A stretch of 63,488 bases of DNA from Faecalicoccus pleomorphus DSM 20574 (lineage in GTDB: Bacteria > Bacillota_I > Bacilli_A > Erysipelotrichales > Erysipelotrichaceae): positions 1 to 63,488 of the forward strand of contig NZ_ATUT01000012.1 of NCBI RefSeq assembly GCF_000420345.1, read 5' to 3'. Position 1 is the stretch's first letter; the number at the start of each line of letters is the position of its first letter. The position numbers and the translations under genes are program-made. Under the pieces are notes generated by a model. That model saw only the letters and a list, made by a program, of their open reading frames with translations. It had not been told where the DNA came from and searched no databases. This document shows, piece by piece, positions 51,169 to 59,739 of this stretch.

Positions 51169-51282
51169 ACAGAACCGTTTTTTGTGATGGAAGTGTGTAT
51201 TTTTAGTCTGATAGTCAATGCATAAACCAATTGAAAACAAAATTTATAAAAACATTCGGTACTGTTTCAGTGCCGTTTTTTT
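51169..51282 (+). promoter_or_regulatory. Attenuator: antiterminator and terminator before the ABC-F gene
   Basis: The terminator is CGGTACTG (51257-51264) paired with CAGTGCCG (51268-51275), followed by seven T ending six bases before the Shine-Dalgarno. Upstream, ACAGAACCG (51169-51177) matches the left arm of the terminator with one mismatch and could form the antiterminator. The segment CAGAACCGTTTTTTGTG upstream is a near copy of CAGTGCCGTTTTTTTGTG at the terminator. Confidence 0.6.
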
Positions 51283-51303
51283 GTGCAAAGGAGGAATGTT
51301 AGT

Positions 51304-52764
51304 ATGTCTATGATTCAGGTAGAACATTTAAGCTTTTCGTATGACAGTCAACAGGAAATGTTGTTTGATGATGTCAGTTTTTCTATAGATACCGATTGGA
51401 AGTTAGGACTAGTGGGAAGAAATGGACGCGGTAAAACAACATTTCTATCGTTGTTGATGAAAAAATATCCGTACCAAGGAAAGATTCGTTCTTCTGTATC
51501 TTTTGATTATTTCCCTTTTGTCGTGGCAGATCAAGAACAATGGACCATCGATGTCGTGCGATCTATCTATCCGCTTGTCGAAGATTGGCAAATACAAAGA
51601 GAGCTTTCTTATCTGCAGGTAGAAGATGACGTTTTGTGGAGAGAGTTTTCAACATTATCCCAAGGAGAGCAGACGAAAGTCTTATTGGCGGTCTTGTTTT
51701 TGAAACCTGGAAATTTTTTATTGATCGATGAACCCACCAATCATTTAGATGCCAAAGCCAGAGTCGTATTGATGCATTATCTGCAAAGAAAAAAAGGATT
51801 TATTTTAGTATCGCATGATCGAAAGGTCTTAGATGGCTGCGTCGATCATATTCTTGCGATCAATCGTCAGACGATTGAAGTACAGGCCGGAAATTATTCA
51901 TCCTGGTTTGACCGATTTGAAACACAACAGGAAAAAGAGCTTCAGGAAGATAAGCGATTGCGTAAAGATATTCGTCGATTAAAATCTTCTGCTTTACGAA
52001 CTTCGATGTGGTCGGATAAAATCGAAGCATCCAAGATTGGTGCTGCGGACAAAGGGTTTGTCGGTCATAAATCGGCGAAGATGATGCAAAGAAGTAAAAA
52101 TATCGCAAAGCGTCAACAGGCAGCCATTGAACAAAAAGAAGATCTTTTAAAAAATGTAGAGGAAATGGAAAGCCTACAGATGAAACCTTTAAATCATCCT
52201 GCTTCAGTTCTGATATCGTTGGACGAAGTAACTCCACTTTATGATGGCAAAGTCATCGGAAAGCCACAAAGCTTTTTGATTGAAAAAGGACAGCGTATAT
52301 TTTTGGATGGGAAAAACGGATGCGGAAAGAGCAGTTTACTCAAACTATTGGTGGATCCAAAAAGAGAGCATCGTGGCAAGATTCAATGGGCATCGAATTT
52401 GATTGTATCTTATGTATCGCAGGATGCATCTTTTTTACAGGGAACATTGAGTCAATATGCGAAGCAGTATGAAATTGATAAAACTTTGTATCGAACCTTA
52501 TTAAGGAAAATGGGATTTGAGCGTTGGCAGTTTGATCAAGAGATTCAATCGTATTCCGATGGGCAGAAGAAAAAAGTCATGCTCGCAAGAAGCCTTTGTG
52601 AAAAAGCGCATCTCTATATATGGGATGAACCCTTAAACTTTATTGATATTTATACACGTATGCAGATTGAAAAAATGATCTTGTCCAGTCAGGCAACAAT
52701 TTTGATCGTTGAACACGATATAGCGTTTCGTGAAAATGTAGCAACAAAAGTCGTAGTTCTTTGA
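51304..52764 (+). CDS. ABC-F ATPase of the Lsa/CplR-type ribosome-protection group
   Basis: This 486-residue twin-ATPase protein has no membrane domain. ATPase 1 has GRNGRGKTTFLSLL and LLIDEPTNHLDAKAR; ATPase 2 has GKNGCGKSSLLKLL and a degenerate YSDGQKKKVMLARSL signature with IWDEPLNFID. The interdomain linker WSDKIEASKIGAADKGFVG and KSAKMMQRSKNIAKRQQ is highly typical of Lsa/CplR proteins, which displace lincosamides, streptogramin A and pleuromutilins from the ribosome. Length and start (AAGGAGGA before 51304) fit. The drug class is inferred from family. Its leader carries an attenuator. Confidence 0.87.
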   Translation: MSMIQVEHLSFSYDSQQEMLFDDVSFSIDTDWKLGLVGRNGRGKTTFLSLLMKKYPYQGKIRSSVSFDYFPFVVADQEQWTIDVVRSIYPLVEDWQIQRELSYLQVEDDVLWREFSTLSQGEQTKVLLAVLFLKPGNFLLIDEPTNHLDAKARVVLMHYLQRKKGFILVSHDRKVLDGCVDHILAINRQTIEVQAGNYSSWFDRFETQQEKELQEDKRLRKDIRRLKSSALRTSMWSDKIEASKIGAADKGFVGHKSAKMMQRSKNIAKRQQAAIEQKEDLLKNVEEMESLQMKPLNHPASVLISLDEVTPLYDGKVIGKPQSFLIEKGQRIFLDGKNGCGKSSLLKLLVDPKREHRGKIQWASNLIVSYVSQDASFLQGTLSQYAKQYEIDKTLYRTLLRKMGFERWQFDQEIQSYSDGQKKKVMLARSLCEKAHLYIWDEPLNFIDIYTRMQIEKMILSSQATILIVEHDIAFRENVATKVVVL

Positions 52765-52795
52765 TCTTTCGTGTACAATAAGAACAGGTGGTTGT

Positions 52796-53554
52796 ATGCT
52801 AGCAAGTGAACGCTTTGAAAAGATCGTGGAGATCGTAAATCAAAAAGGTTTTATCAGTACGAAAGAATTATCCGTTACGATGCAGGTGACGGAAACTACG
52901 ATTCGGCGAGATTGTGAAGAACTGGAAAAACAAGGGCTGTTGTTAAGAGTGCATGGCGGGGCCAAAAGTGTTCATCCGAAAGTGATCTTATCGACAAAAG
53001 ATGAAAAAACAATGAAAGAGAGAAAAGAGTTCTTTTATGAAAAAGATATCGTATGTAAAAAAGCCGCAACTTTTGTCAAAGATGGCGATTGTATCTTTTT
53101 GGATGGGGGAACGAGCATCGTACCAATCCTTCCGTATATTCAAGAGAAGAAAATTAAGATCGTAACTCATTCTCATTTGATCGTGGATGCGTTTTCTGGG
53201 ACAGAATCGGAATTGTTTGTGGTCGGAGGACGCTATATTCCTGAATATGCCATGAGTGTGGGGCCCATTACGATCAGTGAACTGGATCGATTTAATTTTG
53301 ATTTGGCTTTTTTGAGTTGTGCGGGTATTGATTTGGATCGTAAGCTGGTTTATACAGCAGAGATGGATACGATGGCTGTAAAACAAAAGGCCATGTCTTT
53401 ATCGGCCCAAAAGTATTTATTGATCGATCGTTCGAAAATTGCCATTAAAGGTTTTTGCAGCTTTATTGATAGTGATGATTTTGATGCGATCATTTGTGAT
53501 CAGAGCAAGGAACTGGATATGGAAACCTTACCGGAAAATTACATTTTGGTATAA
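52796..53554 (+). CDS. DeoR-family transcriptional regulator
   Basis: This 252-residue regulator has an N-terminal HTH (ISTKELSVTMQVTETTIRRDCEELEKQGLLLRVHGGAKS) and the DeoR sensor domain with FLDGGTSIVPILPYI, ELFVVGGRYIPEYAMSVGP and LAFLSCAGIDLDR. It lies directly upstream of the second deoC and is likely its repressor, sensing a phosphosugar such as deoxyribose-5-phosphate. The spacer between the genes has several AACAAAAACGAA-like repeats that could be its operator. CAGGTGG precedes the ATG. Confidence 0.9.
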   Translation: MLASERFEKIVEIVNQKGFISTKELSVTMQVTETTIRRDCEELEKQGLLLRVHGGAKSVHPKVILSTKDEKTMKERKEFFYEKDIVCKKAATFVKDGDCIFLDGGTSIVPILPYIQEKKIKIVTHSHLIVDAFSGTESELFVVGGRYIPEYAMSVGPITISELDRFNFDLAFLSCAGIDLDRKLVYTAEMDTMAVKQKAMSLSAQKYLLIDRSKIAIKGFCSFIDSDDFDAIICDQSKELDMETLPENYILV

Positions 53555-53563
53555 AACGAACAA

Positions 53564-53628
53564 AAACGAAAAAATAAATACAAAAACAAACATTAAATAT
53601 TTACAAATAAAGAAAAGAATGCTAGAGT
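53564..53628 (+). promoter_or_regulatory. Promoter and repeat operator before the second deoC
   Basis: TTTACA (53600-53605) and TAGAGT (53623-53628) with a 17-base spacer and a TGC before the -10 box form the promoter. Upstream, ACGAACAAAAACGAAAAA and ATACAAAAACAAAC are A-rich repeats of the sort bound by DeoR-type proteins. Confidence 0.6.
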
Positions 53629-53634
53629 GAAATC

Positions 53635-53663
53635 AGGAGGAAAGCATTCTTTTTGAATGCATG
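53635..53663 (+). promoter_or_regulatory. Ribosome site separated from the start by a hairpin
   Basis: The Shine-Dalgarno AGGAGG (53635-53640) is 20 bases from the ATG at 53661, too far for normal use. The gap holds GCATTC-TTTTT-GAATGC (53644-53660), a perfect 6-base hairpin directly abutting the start codon. Folding would bring the two elements close. An in-frame ATT at 53646 is a rare-codon alternative. Confidence 0.5.
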
Positions 53664-54389
53664 AAACGTATGAAACATCCAAATAAAAAAGCAAGTGAAA
53701 TGAGTTTAAAGGAATTGGCTTCCTACATCGATTATTCAGTTTTAAAGCCTGAATTTACGGAAGATCAGATTGTCGAATTGACAAAGGATGGTGTTGAGCT
53801 GGGCTGTGCCACAATCTGTATCAATCCAGGGTACATGGAACTTTGTAAGCCCTATGTAGAAGGGTCTGAAACAAAACTTTGTCCGGTCTGTGACTTCCCG
53901 TTTGGGACAAGTTCGACAGAGTCTAAGGTGGCACAGGCTAAGATCTTGGTGGATCATTATGCCGATGTGATTGGAGAACTGGATGTTGTGGCAAACTTTG
54001 GCTGGATTCGCAGTGGAAAATATGATGCGGTGACTCAAGATATTAAAGCGGTCGTTGATGTATGCCATGAAAAGGACATTCCGGTGAAGGTGATTTTCGA
54101 AACGGATGCCTTAAATGAAGAGCAGGTGCGTAAGGCTTGTCATTGTGCCATGGATGCCCATGCGGATTTTGTCAAAACAAGTACAGGCTTCCTGACTGGC
54201 TTTGAAGCACATGGTGCCACTCCGGAAATTATAAAAATCATGCAGGAAGAGGTACAGGATGTATGCAAAGTCAAAGGAAGCGGCTGCATTCGTACCAGAG
54301 AACACTTTTTACAATTGATCGATATGGGTATTGATCGTATGGGTGTCGGCTATAAATCGGTACCGGTCGTTCTGGATTTAAAACGTTAA
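53661..54389 (+). CDS. Deoxyribose-phosphate aldolase family protein (second copy)
   Basis: This 242-residue aldolase has IDYSVLKPEFTEDQI, ATICINPGYMELC, DFPFGTSS and the Schiff-base segment HADFVKTSTGFLTGFEAHGA. It differs from the first DeoC, with an extra N-terminal 15 residues and changes around GSGCIRTREHF. It may favour another 2-deoxy or related sugar phosphate. It is controlled by the adjacent DeoR regulator and closed by a strong terminator. Confidence 0.88.
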   Translation: MKRMKHPNKKASEMSLKELASYIDYSVLKPEFTEDQIVELTKDGVELGCATICINPGYMELCKPYVEGSETKLCPVCDFPFGTSSTESKVAQAKILVDHYADVIGELDVVANFGWIRSGKYDAVTQDIKAVVDVCHEKDIPVKVIFETDALNEEQVRKACHCAMDAHADFVKTSTGFLTGFEAHGATPEIIKIMQEEVQDVCKVKGSGCIRTREHFLQLIDMGIDRMGVGYKSVPVVLDLKR

Positions 54390-54401
54390 TGATAAAATAT
54401 G

Positions 54402-54440
54402 AAAAGATCGAGAATTTGATAATCTTCTCGATCTTTTTTT
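54402..54440. terminator. Terminator between the second deoC and the SNF2 gene
   Basis: AAAAGATCGAGAA (54402-54414) pairs perfectly with TTCTCGATCTTTT (54425-54437), with T to 54440. The A-rich left side lets it also serve the converging minus-strand gene. Confidence 0.9.
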
Positions 54441-54456
54441 GTACGTTTTAAAAACA

Positions 54457-57400
54457 TTAATCTCTTTGAAATAGACTTAAAATTTCATCTTTAGACATTT
54501 TTGACAAAGATCCATCGTTTCCCTCGATAAAGGTATCAGCCAGATCCTTTTTTCGCTCCTGCATTTTGACAATTTTTTCTTCGATCGAATTCTTCATGAT
54601 GAGTCGATACACCTGCACATTGGCATTTTGCCCAATGCGATGCGCTCTATCTGTGGCCTGATTTTGGGCCGAGAGATTCCACCAGGGATCAATGTGAATC
54701 ACGGCTTCGGCAGCCGTGAGGTTTAATCCTGTACCGCCGGCTTTTAAAGAAATCAAGAAAACTTGTGTCGTATCGGTTTGAAACGCATGAACCAGCTTTC
54801 GTCTTTCTTCTTTGGATGTACTGCCTGTCAAGATATAGTAGGAAATCTGATTTTGTTCTAACTCTTGTGTCAGCAGGTCAATCAAAGAAGTAAAAGAAGA
54901 AAATAATAAAACTTTTTTATTGTGTTCGGTTAAAATCTGTACTAATTCCATACAAGCCTGTACTTTGGAAGATGGCTTTAGGATATTGTCATATAAAAGT
55001 CTTGGATCACAACACAGTTGTCGCAGTTTCGTTAAGGCAGCCAATACCGCAATATGATCGATATGAGGCTCTTTCATTTTCGCCTGCATTTCTTTACTGG
55101 CTTGTGTTAAGTTGGCAAGATACAGCTTTTCTTCTTCCTTTGAGAAATCAATTAAATACTGATGATCTACTTTATCCGGCAATTCTTTCAACACTTCTTT
55201 TTTGTTTCGCCTTAAAATAAAGGGAGAGACGAAAGAACGCAGCTTTTGAATGCTGTCTTCATTTTGATTTAACACGATCGGACTTTCATATTGTGTCTTA
55301 AAATAAGGGTACGAGAATAAGTAGCCAGGCATTAAAAAGTCAAAGATGGACCAAAGCTCAGCTAATGAGTTTTCAATCGGTGTACCACTTAAAGCCAATC
55401 GGTGTCGTGAATGCAGTTTTTTTACACTGGTCGCATTTTTCGTCTTCTGGTTTTTGATGTTCTGCGCTTCATCCAGTACTACATATTCAAATGTGAGATC
55501 CTGATATTCATCGATATCTCTGCGCAAATAGTCATAAGATGTGATGAGGATGTCGTGTTTGGAAATATCATGCAGTCTTTTTTTACGTTCTTCTTTTGTG
55601 CCGGTAATGCTGATGCAGGAAAGAGATTCTGAAAAACGATGGATTTCATCTTCCCAGTTATACATCAAGGAGGCCGGGCAAACAATCAACGTGTGTTTGT
55701 CTGGGTCTTGTATGGAATCTAAAAGTGCAATGACCTGTAATGTCTTTCCTAATCCCATCTCATCGGCAAGAATTCCATTTAAGTTGTATTGATATAACAT
55801 TAAAAGCCATTCGACTCCTCTTTTTTGATAATCTCTTAAAATAGAAGCATAATGTGGATTACAGGAAATCTTAGATTTTCGCTGTTCAAAGCCTTGAATG
55901 TAATCTGTTAAGGAATCCTCTTTGTACACTTGCAGCGCTTGTGCATGATTGAGTCTTTCATTCATACCTAAGGTTCGATAGAGTTCCAGTTGCAGTTTTC
56001 CCTCTTTGATTTTGTCTTCGTGAATATCAAAGTCTTGCATCAGTTCATCTAATTCCTGAAATTGATCGGATTCCAGATGTAAAAGCTGTCCGTTTTTAAG
56101 TTTAAAGTAGCGTTTTTTACGATGATATGCCTGTAAGATGGCAGGCACTTCATTGACATCAAAATCTGTGGATTCTAATTGAATCTCCAACAAGCCATTG
56201 TCAATACGAATACCGGTCTGCAGGTTATATTTGGTTCGCTTGCCTAACTTTTTTAAGGCATCGCTGATGTACACATCACAATATTTCTGCAGCTGTGTGA
56301 TGCCTTGTTGAAGAAAGTCAAAGGTTCGCTCATCTTCTAGTCCCATATAGATGGTGTGTGCATCTTTATCCACCCATGTTGCATATGACTCTAACAGCTT
56401 TTGAATCAATTCGATGGTCCAGTCATAGTTGATTTGATCATTATATAAAAGCTCAACGGTGTTTGCCTGTTCATCTTTACCGGTGACGTGAAATGAAACT
56501 GTCTCATTTTCATCCATATCGCCATAGACAATGGGATGATGGATAGAAAGAGAGTTCGACACAGGCAGCCATTCTTGTCCTTTTGTGATTTTCAAATATT
56601 CTTTGGCAGGATTTAAAAGGTAGCGTTCAAAGTCTTGATATTCATCAAATGGAATATGAAGAGGATTTTCAGATACAGCGCAAAATAATGTGATGATCGA
56701 AGATTGCGGACAAACGGTATAATGAATGATCTCAAAAGGTCTGTCGCGCAGCGCAAATATTTGATGGTCGCCGGTCAAAATATGTTCTTCTTGATCCCAA
56801 ACTAAAGAAATGGTGTAATGCTTTTCTTCTTTTTCAATATGGATCGGCAATACAAAATCTTCTTCTCGAATGGGTACATGCATATCGTCTTTAAAGGTTG
56901 TATAAAAAGCAGGCAGTAAAGTATGAATACGAATATAGCGTGTATTATTGTAGCGATAATAATATCGATCATAATCCGGTACAGAATACGCCATACGCAT
57001 AAAATCGATGTATTTTTGAGATTGGGGTGTAAATGCGTTTTTTGTATGAATAAAGCCTAGCTGTTTGCCATAACTGTGATATTGTTCGGTATCGATCCGA
57101 TGAAGAAAATCAGGGATGTTTTTGATCGTATATTGTTTTTGTGCGCCTACGGTAAAGCTCAATAAAAAGGCATCAAAATCCAAATAGGAAACCACCGGAA
57201 CCACATCATATTGTTGTGTCTGCAACTCGAGTTGCAGCAGATGATCCTGGTTATCTTTTTGTTGGAGAATCAGATCGCGTGTTCGCTGATACGATTCTTC
57301 CATTTGAATTCTTTTTAGTTCTTCTTCTATTCTTTTGCGGCGAGCCAGATAATCTTCATTGTAAAGAGAAGCGGGGGATGACTCTTTTTGTGAGGCATAA

Positions 57401-57714
57401 GGAAAATTTTGAATATCGACTTTTGTCAAATAGATCATTAACATTCCGATATGTGCGCAGATATGTTCATCATCAAAATACCACGGACATTCGCAATGCG
57501 TGGAATATACAGAATGTAAAGGAACATTGATAAAAAAGTGACAAATATTTTCATAGGCGCTTACTTGTATGGTACCCTCTACTTTATAGATGGCATTTTT
57601 TTCTATTTCATTGACGACGATTCGTTTTAAACATCCTTGTTTCAAATATTTTCTGGCAAGTGCCAACGTGCGAGAATTCATAATTTTTAGATTTTCTTCT
57701 GTGATTAAGACCAT
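54457..57714 (-). CDS. SNF2-family helicase with N-terminal SWIM zinc finger
   Basis: This 1085-residue ATPase has a SWIM zinc finger near residues 74-90 (CECPW and CAHIG) and a long linker of beta-rich SNF2-associated sequence to about residue 620. The SNF2 motor follows: DEMGLGKTLQ near 650, VLDEAQNIKNQ, LALSGTPIENSLAELWSIFDFLMPGY and QNQATDRAHRIGQ near the end. It probably remodels protein-DNA complexes or RNA polymerase, as RapA does. It has no matching nuclease neighbour and is a single-gene unit, so a defence role is not suggested here. Confidence 0.92.
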   Translation of the reverse strand: MVLITEENLKIMNSRTLALARKYLKQGCLKRIVVNEIEKNAIYKVEGTIQVSAYENICHFFINVPLHSVYSTHCECPWYFDDEHICAHIGMLMIYLTKVDIQNFPYASQKESSPASLYNEDYLARRKRIEEELKRIQMEESYQRTRDLILQQKDNQDHLLQLELQTQQYDVVPVVSYLDFDAFLLSFTVGAQKQYTIKNIPDFLHRIDTEQYHSYGKQLGFIHTKNAFTPQSQKYIDFMRMAYSVPDYDRYYYRYNNTRYIRIHTLLPAFYTTFKDDMHVPIREEDFVLPIHIEKEEKHYTISLVWDQEEHILTGDHQIFALRDRPFEIIHYTVCPQSSIITLFCAVSENPLHIPFDEYQDFERYLLNPAKEYLKITKGQEWLPVSNSLSIHHPIVYGDMDENETVSFHVTGKDEQANTVELLYNDQINYDWTIELIQKLLESYATWVDKDAHTIYMGLEDERTFDFLQQGITQLQKYCDVYISDALKKLGKRTKYNLQTGIRIDNGLLEIQLESTDFDVNEVPAILQAYHRKKRYFKLKNGQLLHLESDQFQELDELMQDFDIHEDKIKEGKLQLELYRTLGMNERLNHAQALQVYKEDSLTDYIQGFEQRKSKISCNPHYASILRDYQKRGVEWLLMLYQYNLNGILADEMGLGKTLQVIALLDSIQDPDKHTLIVCPASLMYNWEDEIHRFSESLSCISITGTKEERKKRLHDISKHDILITSYDYLRRDIDEYQDLTFEYVVLDEAQNIKNQKTKNATSVKKLHSRHRLALSGTPIENSLAELWSIFDFLMPGYLFSYPYFKTQYESPIVLNQNEDSIQKLRSFVSPFILRRNKKEVLKELPDKVDHQYLIDFSKEEEKLYLANLTQASKEMQAKMKEPHIDHIAVLAALTKLRQLCCDPRLLYDNILKPSSKVQACMELVQILTEHNKKVLLFSSFTSLIDLLTQELEQNQISYYILTGSTSKEERRKLVHAFQTDTTQVFLISLKAGGTGLNLTAAEAVIHIDPWWNLSAQNQATDRAHRIGQNANVQVYRLIMKNSIEEKIVKMQERKKDLADTFIEGNDGSLSKMSKDEILSLFQRD

Positions 57715-57782
57715 CGAATCACCTCATTCTTTCATTCTATCACAGCTTTGAAAAAACGTCTTTTGAATCGATGATGGCATAC

Positions 57783-57809
57783 AAAAAGCAGTCCTTTTTT
57801 GAACTGCTT
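57783..57809 (-). terminator. Terminator after the C_GCAxxG_C_C gene
   Basis: On the minus strand AAGCAGT (57809-57803) pairs with ACTGCTT (57792-57786) and runs into T (57787-57783). The stem begins in the stop codon of the upstream gene. Confidence 0.75.
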
Positions 57810-58218
57810 AGGTATTGTGTAATTCATTTATAGTTTTCTCTAATGCCTTTCCAGCCGCTTGTACAGTATGAACACAATGAAGTTTAGGATCATACCATGT
57901 TTTGCGGATGTTTCTACATTCCGTATCATGAAGCTCTTCTTTAAAGTTATGAACACAAGTCTGAATGATTGGTCTAAAGGTATCTAGCTGATCATGTGCT
58001 TTTGTCTGAATGAGAAGCTTGGATAAAACGGCAGTGCAGCCAATTAAGGCACCACAAGTTAACCCGGTGTACATACCACTTCCAAAACCAGATAACATTT
58101 TCATGGATTCTTCATCTATATCAAGATGATAGTATTGATTGGCAGCACGAATGATCGTTTCGCTGCAGTTATAGTGTTCTTCAAGGTAAAAGTGATCGAT
58201 CCATTCTTGTAAGTTCAT
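57808..58218 (-). CDS. C_GCAxxG_C_C family putative redox protein
   Basis: This 136-residue protein matches the small family named for its conserved Cys spacing. The central CGALIGC motif (near residue 55), an early Cys in HYNCSETI and two later Cys in TECRNIRKTWYDPKLHCV are present, so it could bind a metal or Fe-S centre or hold a disulfide. It lies one base after the GH4 gene on the same strand, so it is co-transcribed. The reaction is unknown. Confidence 0.8.
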   Translation of the reverse strand: MNLQEWIDHFYLEEHYNCSETIIRAANQYYHLDIDEESMKMLSGFGSGMYTGLTCGALIGCTAVLSKLLIQTKAHDQLDTFRPIIQTCVHNFKEELHDTECRNIRKTWYDPKLHCVHTVQAAGKALEKTINELHNT

Positions 58219-58219
58219 C

Positions 58220-59611
58220 TTATTTTCCTTCTTTCATCAGTTCTTGGACAACGGGATCTTTAATTTGTACGTTTTCTTTTTTCAAGCGCTGAATCGTTGA
58301 TGTGAATTGAGGTAAATAAGCTTCATGGGCTAAAAGAAGTTGGTCTAAGACTTGTTTGGCGCTTTCTCCGGATGGAATCAGAGGATTTAGCGCAAAAGCT
58401 TCCATAGCCATTCCATAGTTTCCGGTGACGGCGGCGTTGATTGTGCATTCCTCCATGGCTTTCATGCACTGCAGCCATCCTCTTTGCGCACTTGGAAATT
58501 TACCCCATGCGATTGGTGTAGCTCCTTTTCCGTCGATGATTGAACTGACTTCAACGATCGAATCCACCGGCAGTTCCGGAATGGCTCCTCTGTTTTGAGT
58601 GCTGACGACCATATGAATCTTCTTGTTGTTGTAAATGGCATTGATGCATTCACAAGCGGCATCGCTATAATAAGCACCCCCTCGCATGCTGAGTTCTTCT
58701 GGTTTATGATCCAATTCTTTGTTTTTATAAAGTTCAAACAGTTTTTCTTCGGTATGTTTTACTTGCTGGCCACGAGTGCCGATCGTATTATATTCTTCCA
58801 AACTATGCGCTAACATTTCTTCCTGTCGGTAATAATAGCGATGATAACCACAGGGAATCATCTGCATCTGTTCAATCTGTTCTTTGAAAAAAGGTACATT
58901 GTTGATATTCGCCGGTAAACCAATATCCTTTCCATCAAATAAGGCATCAATAACCTTTTGTGTTACTTCATGACCCTGTTGATCATATACTTTATGCCAG
59001 TGAAAATGATTGATTCCGGCAAACTGATAGGTTAACGCTTTGGCATCATAACCAATGGCCTCTGGCTCTTTCATCATGGCGATGACAGGTACGTTACAAA
59101 GGCCGATACATTTATCCCAGTGCCCATATTGGATCACGGCTTCTGTGACCATACCGCTTGGATTGGTAAAATTGATGAGCCAGGCATTTGGACATACTTC
59201 TTTCATATCTTTGACGATATCTAAAATCACAGGTATGGTTCGAAAAGCTTTAAAGATGCCGCCGGCTCCATTGGTTTCCTGCCCTAACATGCCATAAGAT
59301 AGAGGGATTCTTTCGTCCTTGATTCGGGCTTCCAAAAATCCTACACGAAATTGCGTTGTCACAAAATCAGCATCCTTCAGTGCCTCTTTTCGATCGAAGC
59401 TGACATGAATTTCTACATCATGACCGGCTGCTTTCCACATCCGTCTTGCCATATCGGCATCAATGTTGACTTTATCCTGTCCGTTTTCTACATCGACCAA
59501 CCAAATTTCATGAATGGGAAGTTCGTTATATCTTCGAATAAATCCTTCCATTAATTCCGGTGTATAACTGCTGCCGCCACCGATCGTAACAATTTTTAAT
59601 CCTTTTTTCAT
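58220..59611 (-). CDS. Glycoside hydrolase family 4, 6-phospho-beta-glucosidase-like
   Basis: This 463-residue NAD- and metal-dependent glycosidase hydrolyses 6-phospho-glycosides. It starts with the Rossmann motif KIVTIGGGSSYTPELMEG. Other family marks are the metal motif CNVP, the GINHFHW segment and the active-site run MLGQETNGAGGIFKAFRTIP. The first group of such enzymes comprises LicH/CelF types, but the sugar cannot be settled. The RpiR regulator upstream and no PTS gene in the window leave its sugar import open. A Shine-Dalgarno AGGAGG precedes the ATG. Confidence 0.92.
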   Translation of the reverse strand: MKKGLKIVTIGGGSSYTPELMEGFIRRYNELPIHEIWLVDVENGQDKVNIDADMARRMWKAAGHDVEIHVSFDRKEALKDADFVTTQFRVGFLEARIKDERIPLSYGMLGQETNGAGGIFKAFRTIPVILDIVKDMKEVCPNAWLINFTNPSGMVTEAVIQYGHWDKCIGLCNVPVIAMMKEPEAIGYDAKALTYQFAGINHFHWHKVYDQQGHEVTQKVIDALFDGKDIGLPANINNVPFFKEQIEQMQMIPCGYHRYYYRQEEMLAHSLEEYNTIGTRGQQVKHTEEKLFELYKNKELDHKPEELSMRGGAYYSDAACECINAIYNNKKIHMVVSTQNRGAIPELPVDSIVEVSSIIDGKGATPIAWGKFPSAQRGWLQCMKAMEECTINAAVTGNYGMAMEAFALNPLIPSGESAKQVLDQLLLAHEAYLPQFTSTIQRLKKENVQIKDPVVQELMKEGK

Positions 59612-59702
59612 ACTCCATTCCTCCTTGCAGGTTCAATATAGATCTGTTTTAGACTAAGAACAATAGGATTGAAAAGAATAGAGATGTTTTCCCGGAAATA
59701 GT

Positions 59703-59728
59703 AAAAAAAGCTTCAAAAAATTGAAACT
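59703..59728 (-). terminator. Terminator downstream of the RpiR gene
   Basis: On the minus strand AGTTTCAA pairs with TTGAAGCT around TTTT and runs into T (59709-59703). The GH4 gene follows on the same strand. Confidence 0.6.
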
Positions 59729-59739
59729 TTCTGAAACTT

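Noticed and set aside
54972-57530. Several plus-strand open frames opposite the SNF2 gene
   Set aside because: They are shadows of a long, well-supported helicase gene and have no ribosome sites or motifs.
54457-57714. SNF2 gene as part of a DISARM or similar defence system
   Set aside because: No methylase, PLD protein or DUF1998 partner is next to it; its neighbours are metabolic.
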